From: Streptomyces celluloflavus
GTDB taxonomy: Bacteria; Actinomycetota; Actinomycetes; Streptomycetales; Streptomycetaceae
NCBI GenBank assembly: GCA_000720995.1
Contig: JOEL01000064.1
Location: 1-33,283, forward strand
Length of the DNA stretch: 33,283 nucleotides
Direction of reading: 5' to 3'
Part shown: piece after piece, positions 16,929 to 24,825 of the stretch
Layout: each line of letters starts with the position of its first letter
Numbering within the stretch: the stretch's first letter is position 1
Program-made: the position numbers and the translations under genes
Notes under the pieces: generated by a model
What the model saw: the letters and a program-made list of their open reading frames with translations, nothing else
Databases searched by the model: none
What the model was told of the DNA's origin: nothing

Positions 16929-18583
16929 CTGCGAGCCCTCCTACGCGATCCGGGCCGCCGCTCGCTGGGACGGGTGACCGGGTCGCCGGCCTCCATCGCG
17001 GCATCGCGCCGCGCCGCCCCGAAGTCCGCGAGCGCTTCGGCCAGCTTGTGCACCGAGGGCTCGGGCGACATGACGTCCACGCGCAGCCCGTGCTCCTCGG
17101 CGGTCTTGGCGGTGGCCGGGCCGATACAGGCGATCACGGTCACGTTGTGCGGCTTGCCCGCGATGCCGACCAGGTTGCGGACGGTCGAGGACGAGGTGAA
17201 CAGGACCGCGTCGAAGCCGCCGCCCTTGATCGCCTCGCGGGTGTCGGCCGGCGGCGGCGAGGCGCGCACCGTCCGGTAGGCGGTGACGTCGTCCACCTCC
17301 CAGCCCAGCTCGATCAGCCCGGCCACCAGGGTCTCGGTGGCGATGTCGGCGCGCGGCAGGAAGACCCGGTCGATCGGGTCGAAGACCGGGTCGTAGGGCG
17401 GCCAGTCCTCCAGCAGACCGGCGGCCGACTGCTCACCGGAGGGCACCAGGTCCGGCTTCACACCGAAGTCGACCAGCGCCCTGGCGGTCTGCTCGCCGAC
17501 CGCGGCGACCTTGATCCCGGCGAACGCGCGGGCGTCCAGGCCGTACTCCTCGAACTTCTCCCGGACGGCCTTGACGGCGTTGACCGAGGTGAAGGCGATC
17601 CACTCGTAGCGGCCGGTCACCAGGCCCTTGACCGCGCGCTCCATCTGCTGCGGGGTGCGCGGCGGTTCGACGGCGATCGTCGGGACCTCGTGCGGCACCG
17701 CGCCGTACGAGACGAGCTGGTCGGAGAGCGACGCGGCCTGCTCCTTCGTCCGCGGTACGAGCACCCGCCAGCCGAAGAGCGGCTTGGACTCGAACCACGA
17801 CAGCTGGCCCCGCTGCGCCGCGGCGCTGCGCTCACCGACCACGGCTATGACCGGCTGGCCGCCGTCCGGTGACGGCAGCACCTTGGCGGCCTTGAGCACC
17901 TGGGCGACGGACCCGAGGGTCGCGTTCCAGGTGCGCTGGCGGGTGGTGGTGCCGGCGACCGTGACGGACAGCGGGGTATCGGGCTTGCGGCCCGCGGCCA
18001 CCAGCTCGGCGGCGGCCGCGGCCACCGAGTCCAGCGTGGTGGAGACGACGGCCGTGGCGTCGCTGGTGCCCAGCTCGGACCAGCAACGGTCATCGGCACT
18101 GCGGGCGTCGATGAAGCGCACGTCCGTGCCCTGCGCGTCCCGCAGCGGCACACCGGCGTACGCGGGCACGCCGACCGCGGTGGCGACACCGGGTACGACC
18201 TCGAAGACGATGCCCTCGGCGGCGCACGCCAGCATCTCCTCGGCGACATACCCGTCCAGACCGGGGTCACCGGTCACGGCACGCACCACCCGCTTGCCGG
18301 CGCGGGCGGCCGCCATGACAAGATTGGCGGTGTTCCGAATCGACGAAACGTCGGTGGAGGTGACGGGAATTGACGTCTCGTCAGCTGATGCCTGGAGTGG
18401 TGTGTCCACATGCGCGCGCGCATGCACCCGGACGACGTCCAGCACCTGCGGGTCGGCGATCAGCACATCCGCGTGCGACAGCGCCTCCACGGCACGCAGC
18501 GTCAGCAGACCCGGGTCTCCCGGCCCGGCACCCAGGAAGGTGACCTGACCGGAGGCGGAGTGGTTAGGGGCGGTGGGGTTCAA
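16925..18583 (-). CDS. hemD: Fused SUMT-like / uroporphyrinogen-III synthase
   Basis: A 552-residue two-domain protein. Residues about 13-250 resemble uroporphyrinogen-III C-methyltransferase ([20 protein letters not shown] near the start, [19 protein letters not shown]). Residues about 265-520 are the HemD synthase domain ([43 protein letters not shown]), which closes and inverts ring D of hydroxymethylbilane. In the first domain the usual RLKGGDPFVFGRG loop is changed to [13 protein letters not shown], so its methylation activity is uncertain. The start is TTG 18583, overlapping the hemC stop as TTGA with GGGGGAG upstream; the stop overlaps the hemB start in the same way. Confidence 0.92.
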   Translation of the reverse strand: MNPTAPNHSASGQVTFLGAGPGDPGLLTLRAVEALSHADVLIADPQVLDVVRVHARAHVDTPLQASADETSIPVTSTDVSSIRNTANLVMAAARAGKRVVRAVTGDPGLDGYVAEEMLACAAEGIVFEVVPGVATAVGVPAYAGVPLRDAQGTDVRFIDARSADDRCWSELGTSDATAVVSTTLDSVAAAAAELVAAGRKPDTPLSVTVAGTTTRQRTWNATLGSVAQVLKAAKVLPSPDGGQPVIAVVGERSAAAQRGQLSWFESKPLFGWRVLVPRTKEQAASLSDQLVSYGAVPHEVPTIAVEPPRTPQQMERAVKGLVTGRYEWIAFTSVNAVKAVREKFEEYGLDARAFAGIKVAAVGEQTARALVDFGVKPDLVPSGEQSAAGLLEDWPPYDPVFDPIDRVFLPRADIATETLVAGLIELGWEVDDVTAYRTVRASPPPADTREAIKGGGFDAVLFTSSSTVRNLVGIAGKPHNVTVIACIGPATAKTAEEHGLRVDVMSPEPSVHKLAEALADFGAARRDAAMEAGDPVTRPSERRPGSRRRARS

Positions 18584-19569
18584 AGTGCTCGCTCCCCCAT
18601 AAGACCGGCCGCACCCTTTGCGAGCATCTCGGCGGCGAGTTCACGGCCCATGTTCAGCGGGGCCGTCATGTCGTCGGGAGAGGCGGGTACGTGCCCGGTG
18701 GTGGACAGCTGCACCAGCACGCTGCCGTCGGTCGAACCGACGACGCCGCGCAGGCGCATTTCGGTGGCAGCCTGTTCGTCGGCCCGCAGGTCGGCCAGCG
18801 CACCCACAGGTGCGGAGCAGCCGGCCTCCAGGGCGGCGAGCAGGGAACGCTCGGCGGTCACGGCGGCCCGGGTGAACGGGTCGTCGAGCTCGGCGAGCTG
18901 GGCGGCGAGGTCTGCGTTGACCGCAGCGCACTCGACCGCCAGGGCCCCCTGGCCGGGGGCGGGCAAAACTACGTCGGGCGACAGCAGCTGCGTCGCCTCG
19001 TCGATCCGGCCGATCCGGGTGAGCCCGGCGGCGGCCAGGACGATCCCGTCCAGCTCGCCCTTCTCGACGAAGCCGAGCCGGGAGTCGATGTTCCCGCGGA
19101 TCGGTACGGTCTCCACGCGCCGGCCGAGCGACCTGGCCCAGGCGTTCAGCTGCGCCATACGACGCGGCGAGCCGGTGCCGATGCGCGCCACCCGGCCCTC
19201 GTCGGCGGTCAGCTCCTCGAAGGTCAGCCCGTCCCGGGCGATCAGCGCGTCCCGGGGGTCCACGCGCACCGGCACGGCGGCCAGCGTCAGGTTCCCGGGC
19301 TGCGCGGTGGGCAGGTCCTTGAGCGAGTGGACGGCGAAGTCGATCTCCCCTGCGAGCAGGGCGTCGCGCAGCGCGGAGACGAAGACGCCGGTGCCGCCGA
19401 TCTGCGCGAGGTGCTCGCGGGAGGTGTCGCCGTACGTGGTGATCTCCACCAGCTCGACGGGGCGGCCCGTCAGCTCGCGCACCGCCTCGGCGACGTGTCC
19501 GGACTGGGCCATGGCGAGCTTGCTCCGCCGCGTACCCAGCCTCAGGGCCCTCATAGTGCTGTCAGTCAT
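18580..19569 (-). CDS. hemC: Hydroxymethylbilane synthase (porphobilinogen deaminase)
   Basis: A 329-residue HemC that polymerises four porphobilinogen units into hydroxymethylbilane. Motifs: LGTRRSKLAMAQSGHV at the start, HSLKDLPT, GTGSPRRMAQL, RGNIDSRL, LPAPGQGALAVEC, and LEAGCSAPVGALA, whose Cys carries the dipyrromethane cofactor. ATG 19569 overlaps the hemA stop as ATGA, and the hemC stop overlaps the hemD TTG. Length and domain order are normal for the family. Confidence 0.96.
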   Translation of the reverse strand: MTDSTMRALRLGTRRSKLAMAQSGHVAEAVRELTGRPVELVEITTYGDTSREHLAQIGGTGVFVSALRDALLAGEIDFAVHSLKDLPTAQPGNLTLAAVPVRVDPRDALIARDGLTFEELTADEGRVARIGTGSPRRMAQLNAWARSLGRRVETVPIRGNIDSRLGFVEKGELDGIVLAAAGLTRIGRIDEATQLLSPDVVLPAPGQGALAVECAAVNADLAAQLAELDDPFTRAAVTAERSLLAALEAGCSAPVGALADLRADEQAATEMRLRGVVGSTDGSVLVQLSTTGHVPASPDDMTAPLNMGRELAAEMLAKGAAGLMGERAL

Positions 19570-20963
19570 GCCCGCTCCCGTGCTGCATCGGGCCTCTCGG
19601 CCCGCGTGTCGGCCCTGCTGACGGCGGCGACCGTCTGGGGGTCCAGATCGAAGAGTTCCCGCAGCGCGTCCGCGTACCCGGCACCACCGGGCTCGCTCGC
19701 GAGCTGCTTGACCCGCACGGTGGGCGCGTGCAGGAGTTTGTCGACGACGCGGCGCACGGTCTGGGTGATCTCGGCGCGCTGCTTGTCGTCCAGGTCGGGG
19801 AGGCGGCCGTCGAGCCGGGCGATCTCGCCCGCGACGACGTCCGCGGCCATGGTGCGCAGGGCGACCACGGTAGGAGTGATGTGCGCGGCCCGCTGGGCGG
19901 CACCGAAGGCGGCGACCTCCTCGGAGACGATGCCGCGCACCGCTTCCACATCGGCCGTCACCGCCCCCGCCGAGGACTCCGGCCGATCGGCGGCCGTGGC
20001 GGACGCGTCGGCCAGCGACTCGATGTCGACGAGGTGCGCACCCTCGATCCGGTGCACCGCGGCATCGATGTCGCGCGGCATCGCAAGGTCGAGCAGCGAC
20101 AGGTCCCCGCCGCGCCCGCGGACCGCGGCCTCGACCGCCGCACCCGTCAGCTGGAGCCCGGCCGCACCCGTGCAGGAGATGACCACGTCCGCGCGCGCCA
20201 GCTCCGCCGCGACGGCGTCCATCGGCACCGCGCGGGCGCTCAGCCCGTGCGCGGCGCCGGGGCCGCCCGGCTCGGTCAGGATCCGGGTCAGCCGCTCGGC
20301 CCGCTCGACGGTGCGGTTGGCCACCGCCAGCTCGCCGACACCGGCCCGCGCGAGGGTGGTGGCGGCCAGCGAGGACATCGAACCCGCGCCGATCACCAGC
20401 GCCCGCTTGCCGCCGGCCCACGCCGCGACGTCCCGGTCGCCGGCCAGCTGCTCCAGGCCGAAGGTGACCAGCGACTGTCCGGCCCGGTCGATCCCGGTCT
20501 CGCTGTGGGCGCGCTTGCCGACCCGCAGGGCCTGCTGGAAGAGGTCATTGAGCAGCCGGCCCGCGGTGTGCTGCTCCTGCGCGACGGCTAGCGCGTCCTT
20601 GATCTGCCCGAGGATCTGGCCCTCGCCGACGACCATCGAGTCCAGCCCGCAGGCCACCGAGAACAGGTGGTGGACGGCGCGGTCCTCGTAGTGGACGTAG
20701 AGATAAGGGGTGAGCTCCTCCAGACCGGCGCCGCCGTGGCGGGCCAGCACGGTGGACAGCTCGGCGACCCCGGCGTGGAACTTGTCCACGTCGGCGTAGA
20801 GCTCGATGCGGTTACAGGTGGAGAGCACCGCGGACTCGCCGGCCGGCTCCGCCGACACCGCGTCCTGGAGCAGCTTGCCGCGCACCTCGGGGGCCAGCGC
20901 GGCCCGCTCCAGCACGCTCACCGGCGCACTGCGGTGGCTCAGCCCGACAACGAGAAGACTCAT
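19566..20963 (-). CDS. hemA: Glutamyl-tRNA reductase
   Basis: A 465-residue HemA, the first committed enzyme of C5 tetrapyrrole synthesis, reducing glutamyl-tRNA to glutamate-1-semialdehyde with NADPH. Seen: GLSHRSAPVSVLER at the start, LSTCNRIELYA with the catalytic Cys50, SMVVGEGQILGQIK, the NADPH site VIGAGSMSSLAATTLA, ANRTVERAERL, and a C-terminal helical dimerisation region (about 320-430). ATG 20963 overlaps the rex stop as ATGA, so heme synthesis is transcribed with, and probably controlled by, the redox regulator upstream. Confidence 0.96.
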   Translation of the reverse strand: MSLLVVGLSHRSAPVSVLERAALAPEVRGKLLQDAVSAEPAGESAVLSTCNRIELYADVDKFHAGVAELSTVLARHGGAGLEELTPYLYVHYEDRAVHHLFSVACGLDSMVVGEGQILGQIKDALAVAQEQHTAGRLLNDLFQQALRVGKRAHSETGIDRAGQSLVTFGLEQLAGDRDVAAWAGGKRALVIGAGSMSSLAATTLARAGVGELAVANRTVERAERLTRILTEPGGPGAAHGLSARAVPMDAVAAELARADVVISCTGAAGLQLTGAAVEAAVRGRGGDLSLLDLAMPRDIDAAVHRIEGAHLVDIESLADASATAADRPESSAGAVTADVEAVRGIVSEEVAAFGAAQRAAHITPTVVALRTMAADVVAGEIARLDGRLPDLDDKQRAEITQTVRRVVDKLLHAPTVRVKQLASEPGGAGYADALRELFDLDPQTVAAVSRADTRAERPDAARERA

Positions 20964-21730
20964 GCCGGCATCACGGCGGGCACATCCCCGTCAGGTCCCT
21001 TGCGATCCGCCGCGACGGTGGCGGCGCGGACCGCCGGGGCCGTCCGCCCGCCGTCGTGCGCGGCGTCCTCGCCCGCCTTGCGCTGCTCGTGGAAGGCGAG
21101 GATCTGGAGCTCTATGGAGAGATCGACCTTCCGTACGTCCACCCCGTCCGGGACGGTCAGTACGGTCGGCGCGAAGTTGAGGATCGAGGTGACACCGGCG
21201 GCGACCAGACGGTCACAGACCTGCTGGGCCGCGCCCGCCGGCGTCGCGATGACACCGATGGAGACGCCGTTGTCGGCGATGATCTGCTCCAGCTCGTCGG
21301 TGTGCTGCACCGCGATGCCCGCGACGGGCTTGCCGGCCATGGCAGGGTCGGCGTCGATCAGCGCGGCGACGCGGAAGCCACGGGAGGCGAAGCCGCCGTA
21401 GTTGGCGAGCGCCGCGCCGAGGTTGCCGATACCGACGATGACGACGGGCCAGTCCTGGGTCAGGCCGAGCTCACGCGAGATCTGGTAGACGAGGTACTCC
21501 ACGTCGTAGCCGACACCCCGGGTTCCGTACGAGCCGAGGTAGGAGAAGTCCTTGCGGAGTTTGGCGGAATTTACTCCCGCCGCGGCCGCGAGCTCCTCGG
21601 AGGAGACCGTGGGGACCGAGCGCTCGGAGAGCGCGGTCAGGGCACGCAGATACAGCGGGAGACGGGCGACGGTGGCCTCGGGAATGCCTCGGCTTCGGGT
21701 CGCCGGTCGGTGAGTTCGGCCAGTTGCCAC
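20960..21730 (-). CDS. rex: Redox-sensing transcriptional repressor Rex
   Basis: A 256-residue Rex repressor, which binds operators when NAD+ is high and is released by NADH. The N-terminal winged helix covers about residues 15-85 (RLPLYLRALTAL, VSSEELAAAAGVNSAKLRKD, FSYLGSYGTRGVGYDV), and the Rossmann domain follows with VVIVGIGNLGAALANYGGF and the domain-swapped C-terminal helix (VDLSIELQILAFHEQ). GTG 21730 has AGGAG four bases upstream; the open frame further upstream (to 21943) crosses the promoter and is not coding. It heads the hem operon and has a matching operator on its own promoter. Confidence 0.96.
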   Translation of the reverse strand: MATGRTHRPATRSRGIPEATVARLPLYLRALTALSERSVPTVSSEELAAAAGVNSAKLRKDFSYLGSYGTRGVGYDVEYLVYQISRELGLTQDWPVVIVGIGNLGAALANYGGFASRGFRVAALIDADPAMAGKPVAGIAVQHTDELEQIIADNGVSIGVIATPAGAAQQVCDRLVAAGVTSILNFAPTVLTVPDGVDVRKVDLSIELQILAFHEQRKAGEDAAHDGGRTAPAVRAATVAADRKGPDGDVPAVMPA

Positions 21731-21795
21731 GGTGCTCCTGCGGGTAGAGCGGGGCTGCGGGCGGCCGTCTGTCCCCGGACCGCCCCGTCCACAGC

Positions 21796-21824
21796 AGGCT
21801 ATGTCTTTGTGAACGCGTGCACAA
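21796..21824 (-). promoter_or_regulatory. rex: Candidate rex-hem operon promoter
   Basis: On the minus strand TTGTGC (21824-21819) and TAGCCT (21801-21796) are separated by 17 bases and resemble main-sigma -35 and -10 boxes. The Rex operator covers the -35 box and spacer, a standard arrangement for repression. The start of transcription would fall about 60 bases before the rex GTG. Confidence 0.55.
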
Positions 21825-21826
21825 AG
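21805..21826. promoter_or_regulatory. Rex operator
   Basis: CTTTGTG-AACGCGTG-CACAAAG is an inverted repeat with 7-base arms; the core TGTGAACGCGTGCACA differs from the palindromic Rex consensus TGTGAAC-N2-GTTCACA at one position that I can see. Its place on the rex promoter fits Rex autoregulation as known in S. coelicolor. Confidence 0.85.
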
Positions 21827-21851
21827 ATGGTGTCCGCTTTGTCCGCCCAAA

Positions 21852-21865
21852 GTGACCGGGGTCAC
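21852..21865. promoter_or_regulatory. Palindrome matching a Crp-type site
   Basis: GTGACC-GG-GGTCAC is a perfect palindrome. It fits the pattern GTG-N6-G-N-CAC that I remember for the Streptomyces Crp regulator. It lies 26 bases upstream of the Rex operator, between rex and the rightward glutaredoxin-like gene, so it could act on either. Confidence 0.45.
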
Positions 21866-22052
21866 GCAGCTTTTCCGAGGGTTCGCGGAACCAACTCCAC
21901 CGCCACGCCGTTCACCCGCTTCGCACCGGCAACGCGGGAGCACGCGCCTCCACTCCTCACCGCTATATCCCCCGGAAACCTACAAATCGCCCACCGATGG
22001 TAATCGACCACGGGCCGCCGGCGCACCGCCGCGAGCCAGGCACAATGGCCGC

Positions 22053-22331
22053 ATGGCCCCCTTGTTCAGCCGCAGCACCCGCAAAAACCCCGCCGAGCGC
22101 CTGGTCACCCTCATCGGGAAGCCGGGCTGCCACCTGTGCGACGACGCACAGGCCGTGATCGAGAAGGTGTGCGCCGAGACGGGCGCGTCCTGGGAGAAGA
22201 AGGACATCACCGAGGACGCCGAACTGCACCGCAAGTACTGGGAGCAAATTCCGGTCGTCCTCGTCGACGGCGCACAGCACGACTTCTGGCGGGTGAACCC
22301 CGAGCGCCTGCGCTCGGCACTGGGCGCCTGA
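22053..22331 (+). CDS. Glutaredoxin-like (DUF836) protein
   Basis: A 92-residue thioredoxin-fold protein. The segment VTLIGKPGCHLCDDA has a CxxC pair (Cys26 and Cys29) in the glutaredoxin position, and IPVVLVDGAQ supplies the cis-Pro loop. The length is typical for the DUF836 group of bacterial glutaredoxin-like proteins. It would take part in thiol-disulfide exchange in the cytoplasm; the partner is unknown. ATG 22053 begins MAPLFSRSTRKNP; the ribosome-binding site is weak. It is divergent from rex with 322 bases between them, so redox control is plausible but not shown. Confidence 0.85.
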   Translation: MAPLFSRSTRKNPAERLVTLIGKPGCHLCDDAQAVIEKVCAETGASWEKKDITEDAELHRKYWEQIPVVLVDGAQHDFWRVNPERLRSALGA

Positions 22332-22450
22332 ACCCGCGCGCCCCCGCGGTACCGCCTCCTGGTGGCCGTAACACGCCCGTCGGCCGCCCCCGGCCTGCCG
22401 GACATACCGCCGTAACCGGAAGCTCCGAACAAACTGGCTAGGCTAGCCGC

Positions 22451-23440
22451 ATGGCCCACCCGTCGCCCGATCACCGCCCTGGTAGGAGCCCCTCCGGAAC
22501 GCACTTCCCCACGGGATGGTTCACCCGCCGCAGACGACCCGCCACCGCCCGCAGCGTGCTGGCCGGCGAGGCCGCGGCCGAGGCCGCCCGGAAGTCCACC
22601 CAGGAAGCGCCCGCCGCCGCCGAGGCCCTCGACGAGACCCCGCGGGAGCCCGAGTTCCCGGTCGTCGGGGACACCTCCGCCGCCGCCTTCTTCGACCTCG
22701 ACAACACCGTCATGCAGGGCGCGGCCCTCTTCCACTTCGGCCGCGGCCTGTACAAACGCCACTTCTTCCACAAGCGCGATCTGGCCCGCTTCGCCTGGCA
22801 GCAGATCTACTTCCGGCTGGCCGGCTCGGAGAACCCCGAGCACATGGCGGACGTCCGCAACAGCGCGCTCTCCATCGTCCAGGGCCACCGCGTCGCCGAG
22901 TTGATGTCGATGGGCGAGGAGATCTACGACGAGTACATGGCCGAGCGCGTCTGGCCCGGCACCCGCGCGCTCGCCCAGGCCCACCTCGACGCCGGCCAGA
23001 AGGTCTGGCTGGTGACCGCGGCCCCGGTCGAGACCGCGACGATCATCGCCCGCCGGCTCGGCCTGACCGGCGCGCTGGGCACCGTCGCCGAATCCGTCGG
23101 CGGCGTCTACACCGGCAAGTTGGTGGGCGAACCGCTGCACGGCCCGGCCAAGGCCGAGGCCGTCCGCGCCCTCGCCGCGGCCGAGGGCCTGGACCTGTCG
23201 CACTGCGCCGCCTACAGCGATTCCGCCAACGACATCCCGATGCTCTCGCTGGTCGGGCATCCGTACGCGATCAATCCCGACAGCCGGCTGCTCAAGCACG
23301 CCCGGGAGCACGGCTGGCGGCTGCGCGACTACCGGACGGGCCGCAAGGCGGTCCGGGTCGGCATTCCGGCGGCGGCCGTCGTGGGCGCCCTCGCGGGCGG
23401 CGCCGCCGCCGCGGTCGCGCTCCAGCGCCGCCGCCGCTGA
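22451..23440 (+). CDS. HAD-IB family phosphatase with C-terminal membrane anchor
   Basis: A 329-residue SerB-like HAD hydrolase. Motif I is [15 protein letters not shown] (nucleophile Asp82), motif II lies in VTAAPVETA, and motif IV is [12 protein letters not shown] helical cap region lies between the first two. About 70 N-terminal residues are low-complexity and Ala/Glu-rich, and the last 25 residues are a hydrophobic stretch ([18 protein letters not shown]) ending in four arginines, which suggests anchoring in the membrane from the cytoplasmic side. Substrates of such HAD-IB proteins are often phospho-amino acids or lipid phosphates; none is indicated here. TAGGCT at 22439-22444 just before ATG 22451 could be a -10 box for an almost leaderless transcript. 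Confidence 0.87.
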   Translation: MAHPSPDHRPGRSPSGTHFPTGWFTRRRRPATARSVLAGEAAAEAARKSTQEAPAAAEALDETPREPEFPVVGDTSAAAFFDLDNTVMQGAALFHFGRGLYKRHFFHKRDLARFAWQQIYFRLAGSENPEHMADVRNSALSIVQGHRVAELMSMGEEIYDEYMAERVWPGTRALAQAHLDAGQKVWLVTAAPVETATIIARRLGLTGALGTVAESVGGVYTGKLVGEPLHGPAKAEAVRALAAAEGLDLSHCAAYSDSANDIPMLSLVGHPYAINPDSRLLKHAREHGWRLRDYRTGRKAVRVGIPAAAVVGALAGGAAAAVALQRRRR

Positions 23441-23770
23441 CCAGGGTTGATCACGGGGCAGCGCAGCGGGCCATCCCCGCTGCCTACCCCGGCAACTCTC
23501 CCGGCAGTCCTGTTGCCACCGGGTAACCACAACACGCCCTCCAACCAGGCAGATTACGTTCCCTTCCGATCAAGAGTTGCCCAGTATTCGATACTCGATC
23601 CGCAACCAACCCGGCACGGACCGTAAGTAATCGATGATTTGAGCAACTGGGTGTAGCGCTGCCTGTACGAAGCGTTATTCTCCTCAGACGCAATCCGGAA
23701 CCCACACGTCCCTACGACGGGTGAATGGTCCCGCACTGCACGTGATGGAAGCTCTGCCTCTGGGAGTCCC
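23441..23770. promoter_or_regulatory. bldN: bldN upstream region
   Basis: A 330-base non-coding stretch, noticeably richer in A and T than its surroundings from about 23540 to 23700. It holds an inverted repeat GGCAAC (23491-23496) / GTTGCC (23512-23517) that may end the HAD gene transcript and an AGTAT-TCG-ATACT palindrome at 23583-23595. TTATTC near 23685 is a possible -10 box with a poor -35 (TGTAGC). I could not find a BldD site that I would defend. Confidence 0.45.
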
Positions 23771-24553
23771 GTGTACCCACACGTCGGGGTTGACGCCTCG
23801 GGCCTGGCTACGCTGCGTACGACACTCGTCGACCACCTGCGCAGTTTTGTCCCCACCGCGTACGCCGTCCCCGCAATCGCCTCAGCCGTCCCCGCCGGCC
23901 CCTGCTACTCCTTGGCCGACGGTAGTACTGCGGTCGGCAAGGCCGCCGGCAGAACCCGGCGCTCCGGCGTCGGCACGTCCACCGCCCGTCGCCCCGCCGA
24001 CAGCGACAGCCGTCGCATGATGGATCTCGTCGAACGCGCCCAGGCCGGCGAGGCCGAGGCGTTCGGCCGCCTCTACGACCAGTACGCCGACACGGTCTAC
24101 CGCTACATCTACTACCGCGTCGGCGGCCGGGCCACGGCCGAGGACCTCACCAGCGAGACGTTCCTGCGCGCCCTGCGCCGCATCGGCACCTTCACCTGGC
24201 AGGGCCGTGACTTCGGCGCCTGGCTGGTGACCATCGCCCGCAACCTCGTCGCCGACCATTTCAAGTCCTCTCGCTTCCGCCTGGAAGTCACCACCGGCGA
24301 GATGCTCGACGCCAACGAGGTCGAGCGCAGCCCCGAGGACTCGGTCCTCGAATCGCTGTCCAACGCCGCCCTGCTGGAGGCGGTCCGCAAGCTCAACCCC
24401 CAACAGCAGGAATGCGTCACCCTGCGCTTCCTCCAGGGCCTCTCGGTCGCCGAGACCGCCCGCGTGATGGGAAAGAACGAGGGCGCGATCAAGACCCTCC
24501 AGTACCGGGCCGTGCGCACCCTGGCGCGGCTCCTCCCGGAAGACGCCCGCTGA
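23771..24553 (+). CDS. bldN: ECF sigma factor BldN (with N-terminal pro-sequence)
   Basis: A 260-residue ECF-type sigma factor that directs aerial-mycelium genes such as bldM and the chaplin and rodlin genes. The first ~84 residues, starting MYPHVGVDASGLATLR, match the pro-sequence known to be removed from BldN in S. coelicolor. Region 2 covers about 85-165 (LYDQYADTVYRYIYYR, AEDLTSETFLRALRR, GAWLVTIARNLVADHF), and region 4 covers about 200-255 (LNPQQQECVTLRFLQGLS, VAETARVMGKNEGAIKTL). GTG 23771 has GGGAG four bases upstream and gives the known start. The next gene encodes its membrane-bound anti-sigma factor. adsA is the S. griseus name. Confidence 0.97.
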   Translation: MYPHVGVDASGLATLRTTLVDHLRSFVPTAYAVPAIASAVPAGPCYSLADGSTAVGKAAGRTRRSGVGTSTARRPADSDSRRMMDLVERAQAGEAEAFGRLYDQYADTVYRYIYYRVGGRATAEDLTSETFLRALRRIGTFTWQGRDFGAWLVTIARNLVADHFKSSRFRLEVTTGEMLDANEVERSPEDSVLESLSNAALLEAVRKLNPQQQECVTLRFLQGLSVAETARVMGKNEGAIKTLQYRAVRTLARLLPEDAR

Positions 24554-24646
24554 CGCCTGCCACCATCCCCGGCAGCCCCCTTCCACACCACCCCTCGCTT
24601 ACTCTTGGTGACCGCGTGTGCCCGGTCGGTCAGATCATCGTGAGTG

Positions 24647-24675
24647 CGTAACCCGAGTGCCGAACCGCTCGTTGT
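24647..24675 (+). promoter_or_regulatory. rsbN: Candidate BldN-dependent promoter of rsbN
   Basis: CGTAACC (24647-24653) and CGTTGT (24670-24675) are separated by 16 bases. This agrees with the BldN promoter pattern as I remember it (CGTAAC then CGTTG), and rsbN is reported to depend on BldN in S. venezuelae. Transcription would start near 24682, leaving a leader of about 145 bases. Confidence 0.55.
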
Positions 24676-24698
24676 GCGGAATGCAGGCTCCATGCGGT

Positions 24699-24751
24699 CA
24701 CGCCGTATCCGCTGCCTCTCACTCGAACGAGTGGCCGCGTATTACGGCGTG
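24699..24751 (+). promoter_or_regulatory. rsbN: Nested inverted repeat in the rsbN leader
   Basis: CACGCCGTA (24699-24707) pairs with TACGGCGTG (24743-24751), and inside it CACTCG (24720-24725) pairs with CGAGTG (24728-24733) with two bases between. Both are perfect and nearly concentric. The element lies between the candidate promoter and the start codon, so it may be an RNA structure in the leader or a pair of protein-binding sites. Confidence 0.5.
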
Positions 24752-24825
24752 CAACCGTCCGGTCCGTCTGGATGGTCAAAGCCAGTCCGGGGAGTCGAGC
24801 GGGATGACGAGAGGAGGTGCCGCCC

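Noticed and set aside
20960-21943. A longer Rex start at 21943
   Set aside because: It would translate through the Rex operator and promoter; GTG 21730 has a ribosome-binding site and gives the normal Rex length.
22411-22444. CGTAACC upstream of the HAD phosphatase as a second BldN promoter
   Set aside because: No CGTTG follows at the required distance; only the -35-like half is present.
23441-23770. A BldD binding site in front of bldN, expected from S. coelicolor
   Set aside because: I found only partial matches (for example around AACTGGGTGTAG) and no palindrome close enough to the consensus to report.
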